Positions 1 to 5,978 are shown, counted from the stretch's first letter. The stretch is DNA of 5,978 nt from Rhizobiaceae bacterium (GCA_028865845.1 JAGWJK010000313.1:1-5978), one strand, 5' to 3'. A program made the numbers and translations. Notes: generated by a model from the sequence alone, not told the origin.

Positions 1-36
1 AGGACGCCTGATCCTCAGGCATCGGAGATGGACTAA
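1..36 (+). CDS. Possible C-terminal tail of a plus-strand gene (partial)
   Basis: Frame 1 is open from the window edge and ends in TAA at 34-36, giving the eleven-residue tail RTPDPQASEMD. Two bases later a strong hairpin terminator begins, which is where a gene converging on ptsN would be expected to stop. The fragment is too short to identify any family. Frame 2 is also open through this stretch, so the coding call rests only on the stop-then-terminator spacing. Confidence 0.3.
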   Translation, partial: RTPDPQASEMD

Positions 37-37
37 C

Positions 38-77
38 GGAAAAGAGCGGGACGATGGCTATCGTCCCGCTCTTTTCT
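38..77. terminator. Bidirectional rho-independent terminator between converging genes
   Basis: Bases 39-55 pair perfectly with 60-76 (17 bp, GC-rich core GAGCGGGACGAT) around a four-base loop GGCT, and a G-T pair at 38/77 can extend it. Reading plus, the stem ends in CTTTTCTTTT. Reading minus, it ends in CTCTTTTCC after an A-rich entry. It lies 31 bases beyond the ptsN stop and just past a possible plus-strand stop, so it can end both transcripts. The T tract is better in the plus direction. Confidence 0.85.
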
Positions 78-107
78 TTTGAATTCGATCAGGGCCGCGC
101 CGGCTGG

Positions 108-572
108 TCAGGCAGCGTTCGAAGCCTGTTCTTCGTTCAGGAAGGCATAGATGGCAGACGCGCTTTCGGTGGCGCGCAGCTTGGCGACCAGGTCCTGGTC
201 GCGCAGCACGCGGGCAATGCGCGACAGCGCTTTCAAATGGTCAGCACCAGCGCCCTCGGGGGCGAGCAGTAGGAAAACGAGATCGACGGGCTGGTCGTCC
301 AGCGCTTCGAAATCGACAGGCACTTCCAGCCGGGCGAAGATGCCGATGATCGACTTGATGCTGGTGAGCTTGCCATGCGGAATGGCGATACCATTGCCGA
401 CGCCGGTGGAACCCAGGCGCTCGCGCTGCAACACCACGTCGAAGATCTCGCGCTCGGGCAATCCGGTCAATTTGGAGGCTTTGGCTGCCAGTTCTTGAAG
501 TAGTTGTTTTTTGGAATTTGCCCTCAAGGCGGGGATGATCGCATCTTGGTGCAGCAAATCTGCCAATGCCAT
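108..572 (-). CDS. ptsN: PtsN, nitrogen-regulatory PTS protein EIIA-Ntr
   Basis: A 154-residue single-domain PTS EIIA type-2 protein, the usual length for EIIA-Ntr. It is the last phosphoacceptor of the nitrogen phosphotransferase chain (EI-Ntr, NPr, EIIA-Ntr). It acts in the cytosol as a regulator rather than in sugar uptake; in other bacteria it controls potassium transport and nitrogen or carbon responses. The phosphorylatable histidine is His66 in the motif GIAIPHGK (61-68), preceded by the family segment RERLGSTGVGNG (50-61). A second conserved region, VDLVFLLLAPEGAGADHLKA, lies around residues 96-115. The ATG at 572 is supported by AAGGA at 581-585, eight bases upstream. It is the distal gene after rpoN and hpf, a placement conserved widely in proteobacteria. 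The 89-base gap to hpf holds a hairpin, so the ratio of hpf to ptsN message may be adjusted there. No damage is visible. Confidence 0.96.
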   Translation of the reverse strand: MALADLLHQDAIIPALRANSKKQLLQELAAKASKLTGLPEREIFDVVLQRERLGSTGVGNGIAIPHGKLTSIKSIIGIFARLEVPVDFEALDDQPVDLVFLLLAPEGAGADHLKALSRIARVLRDQDLVAKLRATESASAIYAFLNEEQASNAA

Positions 573-612
573 TCTCTTTATCCTTGCGTAGCGCCGAGAT
601 CCGATGACGGAG

Positions 613-650
613 GAGCGGCGGCCTGCCTGCTCGGTGTTGGGCCGCCGCTC
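613..650 (-). other. GC-rich hairpin in the hpf-ptsN gap
   Basis: Bases 613-623 (GAGCGGCGGCC) pair perfectly with 640-650, an 11-bp stem with a 16-base loop. It starts 12 bases past the hpf stop and ends about 30 bases before the ptsN ribosome binding site. No T run follows the stem on the minus strand, so it is not a textbook terminator. It could protect the 3' end of hpf message, mark a processing site or attenuate read-through into ptsN. Its exact role is inference. Confidence 0.6.
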
Positions 651-661
651 ATCTTATCTTC

Positions 662-1237
662 TCAGCCTTTTATATTGGCTGCGTCGATCCAGCCAATGTT
701 GCCGTCCTGACGACGGTAAACGATGTTCAATTGTTCCTTGCCGGGGCTACGGAAAAGCAGCAGTGGCTCGTCCGTCATGTCGAGCGCCATCACGGCGGTT
801 GCGACGGACATGGTCTTCAGCTGTTTCGTGCTCTCGGCGACGATGGCCGGTGCGAAATCTGCGGGGACTTCGTCGTCGTCATCGGGTACGCCGTCCATGA
901 CAGTGTACGCGACTTCGGCAAAGCCGTTTGCATGGTTATTCGCCTGGTGGTCCTTCAGTTTGCGTTTGTAGCGGCGCAGGCGCTTTTCGATACGGATGGA
1001 AGCCGCGTCGAAAGCCAGCTGCGGATCCATCGCCTCTCCGGCTGCATGCAGGACGACACCGCTATCGAGATGAAGCTTGCAATCGGCCGCGAAGCGGGAA
1101 CTGGACTTCTCTACCGTCACCTGGCCTGAATACCCCCCGTCGAAGTATTTCGTCACGGCCATACCGATTTGGTCCTCGATCCGCTGACGGAACGAGTCAC
1201 CAATTTCCATATGTTTACCGGAGACACGCACACTCAT
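662..1237 (-). CDS. hpf: Hpf, long-form ribosome hibernation-promoting factor
   Basis: A 191-residue protein with the two-domain layout of long HPF. The N-terminal S30AE/YfiA domain (about 1-105) binds the 30S subunit in the mRNA/tRNA channel; it starts MSVRVSGKHMEIGD and carries a basic helix around 82-95 (RIEKRLRRYKRKLK). An acidic linker follows (about 110-135, including DDDDE at 119-123). The C-terminal dimerisation domain (about 140-188) shows KTMSVATAVMALDM and NIVYRRQDGNIGWID. In other bacteria long HPF joins two 70S ribosomes into inactive 100S dimers in stationary phase or starvation. The ATG at 1237 has GAAGGG at 1245-1250, seven bases upstream. It lies between rpoN and ptsN, where HPF homologues were historically listed as sigma-54 modulation proteins. 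A promoter-like pair at 1401-1429 would give it its own message with a leader of about 155 bases. Confidence 0.95.
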   Translation of the reverse strand: MSVRVSGKHMEIGDSFRQRIEDQIGMAVTKYFDGGYSGQVTVEKSSSRFAADCKLHLDSGVVLHAAGEAMDPQLAFDAASIRIEKRLRRYKRKLKDHQANNHANGFAEVAYTVMDGVPDDDDEVPADFAPAIVAESTKQLKTMSVATAVMALDMTDEPLLLFRSPGKEQLNIVYRRQDGNIGWIDAANIKG

Positions 1238-1320
1238 GGAGTTTCCCTTCTTGTAGTGGTTATTGCGCGTACCAGCTTACGCCAAGGCTCAAGCTCATCC
1301 AAGCACTTCACGCAGACAAA

Positions 1321-1337
1321 GACAAATTGCGTTTGTC
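1321..1337 (-). other. Small hairpin in the hpf leader
   Basis: GACAAA (1321-1326) and TTTGTC (1332-1337) are perfect complements around a five-base loop. It would lie inside the predicted hpf 5' leader, about 85 bases before the start codon. It is short and could be chance, and nothing links it to a known riboswitch or leader class. Confidence 0.3.
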
Positions 1338-1400
1338 AGGCGCCTTCGGGATGATGGGGATAAGTGCATGGCAATGACGTCCTGCCTCGAATGCGGCGGG

Positions 1401-1429
1401 CTTCTAGCCTTGCCGCCATCGAAAGTCAA
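1401..1429 (-). promoter_or_regulatory. Candidate housekeeping-sigma promoter for hpf
   Basis: On the minus strand TTGACT (1424-1429) is followed after exactly 17 bases by TAGAAG (1401-1406), preceded by C as in the rhizobial -10 preference. The -35 matches TTGAC fully; the -10 is moderate. Transcription would begin near 1393 and leave an untranslated leader of about 155 bases before hpf. This is the best promoter-like pair in the 249-base rpoN-hpf gap. I found no correctly spaced GG-N10-GC sigma-54 motif in this gap. Confidence 0.5.
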
Positions 1430-1447
1430 CTGCGTCTTAATGATCCG

Positions 1448-1486
1448 TTAGCAAATCTGCAGTCTGGGGTTGAGACTGGGCAAATG

Positions 1487-1490
<4 letters not shown>
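1448..1490 (-). other. Two-tier hairpin overlapping the rpoN stop codon
   Basis: The outer arms TTAGCA (1448-1453) and TGCTAA (1485-1490) and the inner arms CAGTCT (1460-1465) and AGACTG (1473-1478) are nested perfect complements. They are separated by a symmetric six-base internal loop and capped by a seven-base loop. The structure begins within the rpoN stop codon region. No T run follows on the minus strand, so it is better described as a 3'-end hairpin than as an intrinsic terminator. Confidence 0.45.
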
Positions 1491-3049
<1,559 letters not shown>

Positions 3050-3062
3050 GGCGGACGCGAGA

Positions 3063-3070
3063 CTCCCCTT
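3063..3070 (-). promoter_or_regulatory. rpoN ribosome binding site with long spacing
   Basis: AAGGGGAG on the minus strand is a strong Shine-Dalgarno match, but the gap to the ATG at 3049 is 13 bases, longer than the usual 5-9. No closer in-frame start codon fits the conserved RpoN N-terminus. Just upstream is a perfect ten-base palindrome, TCCCTAGGGA (3073-3082), which could fold or bind a protein near the ribosome entry site. Confidence 0.55.
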
Positions 3071-3164
3071 GATCCCTAGGGAACCCGCGTCCTCAGCCGA
3101 AACGTCACGTACTCGAAAAAATACGCAATTAACGCTCCGGCACCTTGATTCCGGCGATATCCCG

Positions 3165-3193
3165 CCCGTTTCCAGCCGTTTTCTGGAAGCGGG
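3165..3193 (-). other. Inverted repeat in the rpoN leader
   Basis: CCCGTTTCCAG (3165-3175) and CTGGAAGCGGG (3183-3193) form an 11-bp stem with one mismatch and a seven-base loop. It sits 116 bases upstream of the rpoN start and about 110 bases past the lptB stop. A run of A's, not T's, occupies the loop on the minus strand, so it is not a terminator for lptB. It may be a leader hairpin or a protein-binding dyad. Confidence 0.45.
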
Positions 3194-3230
3194 ACATCCG
3201 GTCAAAAGTCACGAAATTCCAACTGGCCCA

Positions 3231-3259
3231 AAAATTGCTTTTTTATTGGGTTTGGTCAA
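3231..3259 (-). promoter_or_regulatory. Candidate promoter for rpoN
   Basis: On the minus strand CTTGACC (TTGACC at 3254-3259) precedes AATTTT (3231-3236) with a 17-base spacer that contains an A6 run. The -35 is good and the -10 weak. It would give rpoN its own start independent of lptB, with a leader of roughly 175 bases that includes the 3165-3193 inverted repeat. A shallow A/T hairpin (3227-3250, arms CCCAA/TTGGG) overlaps it. No sigma-54-type GG-N10-GC site was seen in this gap. Confidence 0.35.
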
Positions 3260-3303
3260 GCGGAACTGTGATGCGATGGTGAATTTCCAGCGGGCGGCGG
3301 GCG

Positions 3304-4116
3304 TCAGAGACTGAAATTGTCGCCGAGATAGAGCTTGCGCACTTCCGGATTGCTGACGATATCGTTGGCCCGGCCATGGGTCAGCACTTCACCTGCATGG
3401 ATGATGTAGGCGCGGTCGATCAGGCCGAGCGTCTCGCGGACGTTATGGTCGGTGATCAGCACGCCGATACCGCGCGCCGTCAGGTGATGGACGAGATTCT
3501 GAATGTCGGCGACTGAGATCGGATCGACGCCCGCAAACGGTTCGTCGAGCAGCATGAAGGTCGGATCGGTCGCCAAGGCGCGGGCGATTTCCAGACGACG
3601 ACGCTCGCCGCCGGAGAGCGCGATCGCCGGTACCGTGCGCAGATTACGGATATGGAATTCTTCCAGCAGCTCGTCGAGCTTCTGTTCGCGCTTCTTCTTG
3701 TCCTTCTCGTGGACTTCGAGCACCGCGCGAATGTTCTCTTCCACCGTCAGCCCGCGAAAGATCGAGGCTTCCTGCGGCAGATAGCCGACGCCGAGGCGGG
3801 CGCGACGATACATCGGCATCGAAGTGACGTTGTTGCCGTCGATCTCGATGGTGCCTTCGTCGACCGGCACGAGACCGGTGATCATGTAGAAACAGGTCGT
3901 CTTGCCGGCACCGTTCGGTCCGAGCAGGCCGACGGCCTCGCCACGTCGAACGACAAGCGAGACGCCGTTGACCACGCGTCGCGTGCGATATGTCTTGGTG
4001 AGACCGCGGGCGATCAGGGTGCCCTGATAGCGCGCTTTATCCGCGGTCGGCGTACCGGATGCCGCTTGGGTCGATCCGGACGCGCCGGCCATGGTGGAAG
4101 TGGTCGATGTTGTCAC
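3304..4116 (-). CDS. lptB: LptB, ATPase of the lipopolysaccharide export ABC transporter
   Basis: A cytosolic ABC ATPase that, as a dimer with LptF and LptG, extracts lipopolysaccharide from the inner membrane and pushes it along LptC and LptA. From the GTG at 4116 it is 270 residues. Visible motifs are Walker A GPNGAGKTT (66-74), Q-loop Gln115 in GYLPQEASIF, signature LSGGERRRLEIARAL (167-181), Walker B FMLLDEP (187-193) and switch His224 in ITDHN. GLLGPNGAGKTTCFYMITGL and YLPQEASIFR are hallmark LptB strings. The start is uncertain. The GTG lies 13 bases past the lptA stop, while an ATG at 4092 would give 262 residues; neither has a good Shine-Dalgarno, so coupling to lptA is likely. Either way a Ser/Thr/Ala-rich tail of 20-30 residues precedes the ABC core. 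The frame stays open to 4224, but that part overlaps lptA and is not family-like. Confidence 0.95.
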   Translation of the reverse strand: MTTSTTSTMAGASGSTQAASGTPTADKARYQGTLIARGLTKTYRTRRVVNGVSLVVRRGEAVGLLGPNGAGKTTCFYMITGLVPVDEGTIEIDGNNVTSMPMYRRARLGVGYLPQEASIFRGLTVEENIRAVLEVHEKDKKKREQKLDELLEEFHIRNLRTVPAIALSGGERRRLEIARALATDPTFMLLDEPFAGVDPISVADIQNLVHHLTARGIGVLITDHNVRETLGLIDRAYIIHAGEVLTHGRANDIVSNPEVRKLYLGDNFSL

Positions 4117-4129
4117 GAGGAGGCCGAGA

Positions 4130-4792
4130 TCAGTTCTTTTTCTGCTGTTGCTGCTGCACTTGCTGCGACTTCGGGTCGAGCTGGATCTGGACGCGGCCCC
4201 CGCATGCATCCAGTTGCGCTTCACCCGTAGCCATGTGCACGGTCAACTGACAGCCGGTGAAGACGTTGGGTCCATCCGTAAGAACGACCTTCTGGCCCTT
4301 GAGGATGGCGAGCTGGTTTGCCATGTCGAAGGAGCCGTCATCAGCGGTTGCCGTCTGCGTGCCGGAGACGAGGTAGACCTTGTCCGTGACCAGAATGTGG
4401 TCGATGTCGGCATCGCCTGATACCAGCGACTGATTTTGCTGCTTGGCGGCCTTGGCGACCGGATTGTCGTCCGCGGGCTTGTTGGCGGCGTCCGCCGGCT
4501 GCTTCTTTTTGTAGAAGACCGTCATTTTGCCGGCCTGCATCGTCGTCGTCCCCTGAACGACCTTGACGTTGCCGGTGAAAACCGCCTGGCTTTCCGCGTC
4601 GTGAATTTCCAGCTTGTCGCTTTCGATCTGGATCGGTTGATCTTTGGAAAGCTGCAGGCCCGGCATCTTGCTGGTCGTCGTCTGCGCGCCGGCTTCGGCG
4701 GCTGCAAAGAAGGCGAGTGCGCCAAACGCGCAGAGAAGCCCGGCTTTGCGCAGGCCCAAATTGAAAATAGGAAGACGAAAATCGTTTTTCAT
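4130..4792 (-). CDS. lptA: LptA, periplasmic lipopolysaccharide bridge protein (OstA domain)
   Basis: A 220-residue exported protein. The N-terminus (MKNDFRLPIFNLGLRKAG, hydrophobic stretch 18-33, AEAGA before Gln37) is a typical Sec signal peptide with predicted cleavage after Ala36. The LptA/OstA beta-jellyroll follows: PIQIESDKLEIHDAESQAVF (53-72), TGNVKVVQGTTTMQAGKMTV (73-92) and DGSFDMANQLAILKGQKVVL (152-171). Repeating units of this fold make the hydrophobic groove that carries lipopolysaccharide across the periplasm between LptC and LptD. A Lys/Ala/Gln/Asp-rich insertion (about 96-121) and a Gln/Lys-rich tail (209-220) are low complexity. The mature part has exactly two cysteines, Cys181 and Cys197. 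The ATG overlaps the lptC stop by four bases (ATGA), indicating translational coupling, in keeping with its weak Shine-Dalgarno. lptB starts 13 bases after its stop. Confidence 0.93.
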   Translation of the reverse strand: MKNDFRLPIFNLGLRKAGLLCAFGALAFFAAAEAGAQTTTSKMPGLQLSKDQPIQIESDKLEIHDAESQAVFTGNVKVVQGTTTMQAGKMTVFYKKKQPADAANKPADDNPVAKAAKQQNQSLVSGDADIDHILVTDKVYLVSGTQTATADDGSFDMANQLAILKGQKVVLTDGPNVFTGCQLTVHMATGEAQLDACGGRVQIQLDPKSQQVQQQQQKKN

Positions 4793-5475
4793 GAACCGCC
4801 CGGCTGTTGTTGGTTACCTGAATTATGCATCACGGCCGGATCGATATGCATCTGAACCTGCCCGTCGAATTCGATTACGCTCCCCTTATCCGTCATCTTG
4901 AGCGACTGTGCAACAACCGACATTCCGCCGCGGTAGATCGCAACCTTGTCCTGGCTGGAGAGGTCGCCTTTCTTAACGTCAAGGAACGCCGTCAGAAATT
5001 CCGCCCGCAATCCGTTGTCCATCAGGACGGTGAAGGGAGCGGTCATTTTCAGCGTGTCGGCCTGGCGGTCGAAGTCCGCACTTTCGGCGGCCACATGCGC
5101 GATCACGGAATTGTTGACCGGCATCGAAGCCTTGATGGTCTTGAGCGTGATCATGTTGGGGTTCTTGATGTCCTGCAGCGCTTTCTCGGCAAGCATCGAG
5201 TAGTTGATGCCGGCTGAGTTGCGGCCGGCGATGGCAGGATGCTCCATCACGACCTTGCCATCCTCGATCTTGGCGCCCTCGATCTGGATGCTTTCCGGAA
5301 GATAAGCGCGCACCACGGAAACGGCGATGAAGATCAGCGAAATGATCAACGCGGCGAGCGGAAGCAGGATCTTAAGCTTTCTGACCCGCGCGGAGTGAAA
5401 GAGCGCGGCTTTATAAGCGCTTCCCTTCTGTGTCGCGCTGATCGTCTGGCCGTTAGTCTCGAGAGTATTGAGCAT
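4789..5475 (-). CDS. lptC: LptC, inner-membrane anchor of the lipopolysaccharide bridge
   Basis: A 228-residue bitopic membrane protein. A cytosolic basic N-terminus (HSARVRKLK, 27-35) leads into one membrane helix (about 36-57, ILLPLAALIISLIFIAVSVV). The periplasmic LptC/YrbK beta-jellyroll then fills about 60-212, where it takes lipopolysaccharide from LptB2FG and hands it to LptA. Family-typical strings include YLPESIQIEGAKIEDGKVVM (58-77) and GRNSAGINYSM (84-94). It is longer than the E. coli protein (191 residues), as usual in Rhizobiales. I chose the ATG at 5475 because MLNTLETNGQ resembles other rhizobial LptC starts; a TTG ten codons upstream (5505) is possible but less likely. The Shine-Dalgarno is weak. 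Its last codons overlap lptA by four bases, so it heads the lptC-lptA-lptB transcript. Two candidate promoters lie upstream. Confidence 0.9.
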   Translation of the reverse strand: MLNTLETNGQTISATQKGSAYKAALFHSARVRKLKILLPLAALIISLIFIAVSVVRAYLPESIQIEGAKIEDGKVVMEHPAIAGRNSAGINYSMLAEKALQDIKNPNMITLKTIKASMPVNNSVIAHVAAESADFDRQADTLKMTAPFTVLMDNGLRAEFLTAFLDVKKGDLSSQDKVAIYRGGMSVVAQSLKMTDKGSVIEFDGQVQMHIDPAVMHNSGNQQQPGGS

Positions 5476-5520
5476 GCAACAGGTCCGTCTTCTCTGATCC
5501 AGCAAAACGCGTTCGAGTCA

Positions 5521-5536
5521 TGCGCAGACTGTGCCA
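5521..5536 (-). promoter_or_regulatory. Candidate sigma-54 (-24/-12) promoter upstream of lptC
   Basis: The minus strand reads TGGCAC-AGTCT-GCGCA. The -24 half TGGCAC is perfect and preceded by T. The -12 half has the essential GC at the strict GG-N10-GC spacing but GC instead of the preferred TT before it. Transcription would start near 5510, about 35 bases before the lptC ATG. The match is partial and could be chance, and no upstream activator-binding site was recognised. Confidence 0.35.
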
Positions 5537-5579
5537 ACAAGCCTTGCCTAATCGTTTCGCATTATTGCTTTGGCTTGCC

Positions 5580-5607
5580 AATATGGATTTTTTTTCGCCG
5601 AAGTTAA
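5580..5607 (-). promoter_or_regulatory. Candidate housekeeping promoter for the lptCAB transcript
   Basis: On the minus strand TTAACT (5602-5607) is followed after 16 bases by CATATT (5580-5585). Both boxes match four of six consensus positions. The T9 run (A9 on plus, 5615-5623) lies just upstream like an UP element, and an A8 run fills the spacer. It would leave a leader of about 100 bases before lptC. This is a modest match and the start point is not fixed. Confidence 0.35.
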
Positions 5608-5623
5608 TTTTAGCAAAAAAAAA
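5588..5623. other. Paired T8 and A9 tracts, likely bent DNA
   Basis: T8 at 5588-5595 and A9 at 5615-5623 have centres about 27-28 bases apart, between two and three helical turns. The sequence between them is also A/T-rich (GTTAATTTTAGC). Such tracts curve DNA and often support promoter activity or binding of nucleoid proteins. They are in inverse orientation, so they could also pair in RNA, but the stem would be all A-U and weak. Confidence 0.5.
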
Positions 5624-5663
5624 TTTATGCATGACGGGTTCGTCGGGTCGGGCTATGCCCTAT

Positions 5664-5692
5664 TTGACTTAGCGCTGGATGAAATACCTGAT
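5664..5692 (+). promoter_or_regulatory. Weak candidate promoter for the sppA-like gene
   Basis: TTGACT (5664-5669) is a good -35, but the sequence 17 bases downstream, CCTGAT (5687-5692), matches the rhizobial -10 at only about half its positions. If used, the leader would be roughly 110 bases and would include the palindromic repeat at 5703-5724. No better plus-strand pair was found nearer the start codon. Confidence 0.22.
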
Positions 5693-5702
5693 GCACAGCC
5701 CC

Positions 5703-5724
5703 CGAAAATCGAAGTGGATTTTCG
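5703..5724. repeat. Rhizobial-type palindromic intergenic repeat (candidate)
   Basis: CGAAAATC (5703-5710) and GATTTTCG (5717-5724) are perfect complements around the six-base loop GAAGTG. The stem is flanked by ATGCAC on both sides (5691-5696 and 5734-5739). It is followed by CATTTCAAGATGTTAAA. This arrangement (CCGAAAATC stem, then ATGCRC, then TTTCAA and TAAA) resembles a dispersed palindromic element that I recall between genes in many Rhizobiales genomes. The wider unit may span about 5690-5757. Membership in a named family, such as the rhizobial intergenic mosaic elements, is not established here. Confidence 0.5.
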
Positions 5725-5807
5725 CAAAAGATTATGCACCATTTCAAGATGTTAAATAACCGGCTCGTGATGTGTCCAGTTTGTGACACGGGGAGAGATA
5801 AGGCGTC

Positions 5808-5978
5808 ATGGACAGTTCTGCAATCGCGGATCGGCGGCAATTGCGTCGCAAGCTTGGTTTTTGGCGTGTTGTCGCCGTCATTCTCCTTGTTGCGCTGGGC
5901 TTTGCGCTTTACCGCTTTTTTGCCGGTGATTTGCCCGATACGCGTGGGCCGCAGATCGCTCATGTTACCATATCCGGG
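5808..5978 (+). CDS. sppA: N-terminus of an S49 signal peptide peptidase-like protein (SppA), partial
   Basis: The first 57 residues are present and the frame runs off the window edge. The protein begins MDSSAIADRRQLRRKLGFWR, a basic cytosolic tail, followed by one membrane helix (about 20-39, VVAVILLVALGFALYRFF). Next is a short linker and PQIAHVTISG (48-57), the first strand at which S49 peptidase domains typically begin. SppA cleaves leftover signal peptides in the membrane using a Ser-Lys dyad, but the catalytic residues lie beyond this window. The start is supported by GGGGAGAG at 5790-5797 and AAGG at 5800-5803. It is divergent from lptC across a 332-base gap. The assignment rests on N-terminal resemblance only; another bitopic membrane protein is possible. 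Confidence 0.6.
   Translation, partial: MDSSAIADRRQLRRKLGFWRVVAVILLVALGFALYRFFAGDLPDTRGPQIAHVTISG

Larger units (their letters stand above)
5506..5807. other. Divergent intergenic region between lptC and the sppA-like gene
   Basis: I see no convincing gene in this 302-base stretch: small open frames on both strands lack family features and good ribosome binding sites. It is clearly more A/T-rich than its neighbours, with T8 and A9 runs. It holds two candidate promoters toward lptC, one weak candidate toward the right-hand gene, a palindromic repeat (5703-5724), an inverted repeat TTGGC-N2-GCCAA (5570-5581) and a short dyad GTGTC/GACAC (5772-5789) abutting the plus-strand ribosome binding site. 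Confidence 0.6.

Noticed and set aside
1369..1386. TGGCAATGACGTCCTGC on the plus strand as a sigma-54 site
   Set aside because: The spacing is two bases too long and it points away from hpf into the rpoN antisense strand.
3050..3205. Upstream extension of the rpoN frame by 52 codons
   Set aside because: The conserved RpoN N-terminus begins at the ATG at 3049. The extension is unlike other sigma-54 proteins and overlaps the leader dyad and ribosome binding site.
4117..4224. Upstream extension of lptB to an ATG at 4224
   Set aside because: It would overlap lptA by 95 bases and add a Ser/Arg-rich tail that looks like an out-of-frame reading of the lptA Gln/Lys tail.
5476..5505. TTG start for lptC ten codons upstream
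   Set aside because: TTG starts are rare and the ATG at 5475 gives the family-like N-terminus MLNTLETNGQ.
5566..5582. Second possible sigma-54 site (minus strand TTGGCAAGCCAAAGC)
   Set aside because: The GG and GC pairs are nine bases apart rather than the strict ten, so sigma-54 would not be expected to use it.
5625..5963. A 112-codon minus-strand open frame across the divergent gap and the sppA-like gene
   Set aside because: It is antisense to the recognisable sppA-like N-terminus, spans the palindromic repeat, and shows no domain features.

Overview
The window reads as a core chromosomal segment of an alphaproteobacterium of the order Rhizobiales, most likely the Rhizobium/Agrobacterium/Ensifer group. 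The clue is gene content and order. On the minus strand, in transcription order, it carries lptC, lptA, lptB, rpoN, hpf and ptsN, a cluster long known around rpoN in rhizobia. The protein sequences, especially the RpoN N-terminus and the LptC membrane anchor, look rhizobial. I see no mobile element, CRISPR array, tRNA or rRNA.

Layout from left to right. Bases 1-36 may be the tail of a plus-strand gene that converges on the cluster. A long, near-perfect hairpin (38-77) lies between the two and probably terminates transcription from both sides. Then come ptsN (108-572), an intergenic hairpin, hpf (662-1237), a 249-base gap with a good promoter for hpf, rpoN (1487-3049), a 254-base gap holding the rpoN leader, lptB (3304-4116), lptA (4130-4792) and lptC (4789-5475). 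A 332-base A/T-tract-rich gap follows. It is a divergent promoter region with a palindromic repeat and a possible sigma-54 promoter facing lptC. The window ends inside a plus-strand gene (5808 onward) whose membrane-anchored N-terminus resembles the S49 signal peptide peptidase SppA.

Functionally there are two blocks. LptC, LptA and LptB are parts of the lipopolysaccharide transport bridge: LptB powers extraction from the inner membrane, LptC anchors the bridge and LptA spans the periplasm. RpoN (sigma-54), Hpf (ribosome hibernation factor) and PtsN (EIIA-Ntr of the nitrogen phosphotransferase system) form a nutrient-stress block. lptC-lptA are translationally coupled and lptB follows 13 bases later, so these three are one transcript. 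rpoN and hpf each have a leader long enough for their own promoter, although read-through from lpt is possible.

I found no previously undescribed system. The most testable observations are the sigma-54-like site upstream of lptC, which could feed back on rpoN, the rhizobial-type palindromic repeat in the divergent gap, and hairpins at nearly every gene junction that may partition the transcript.
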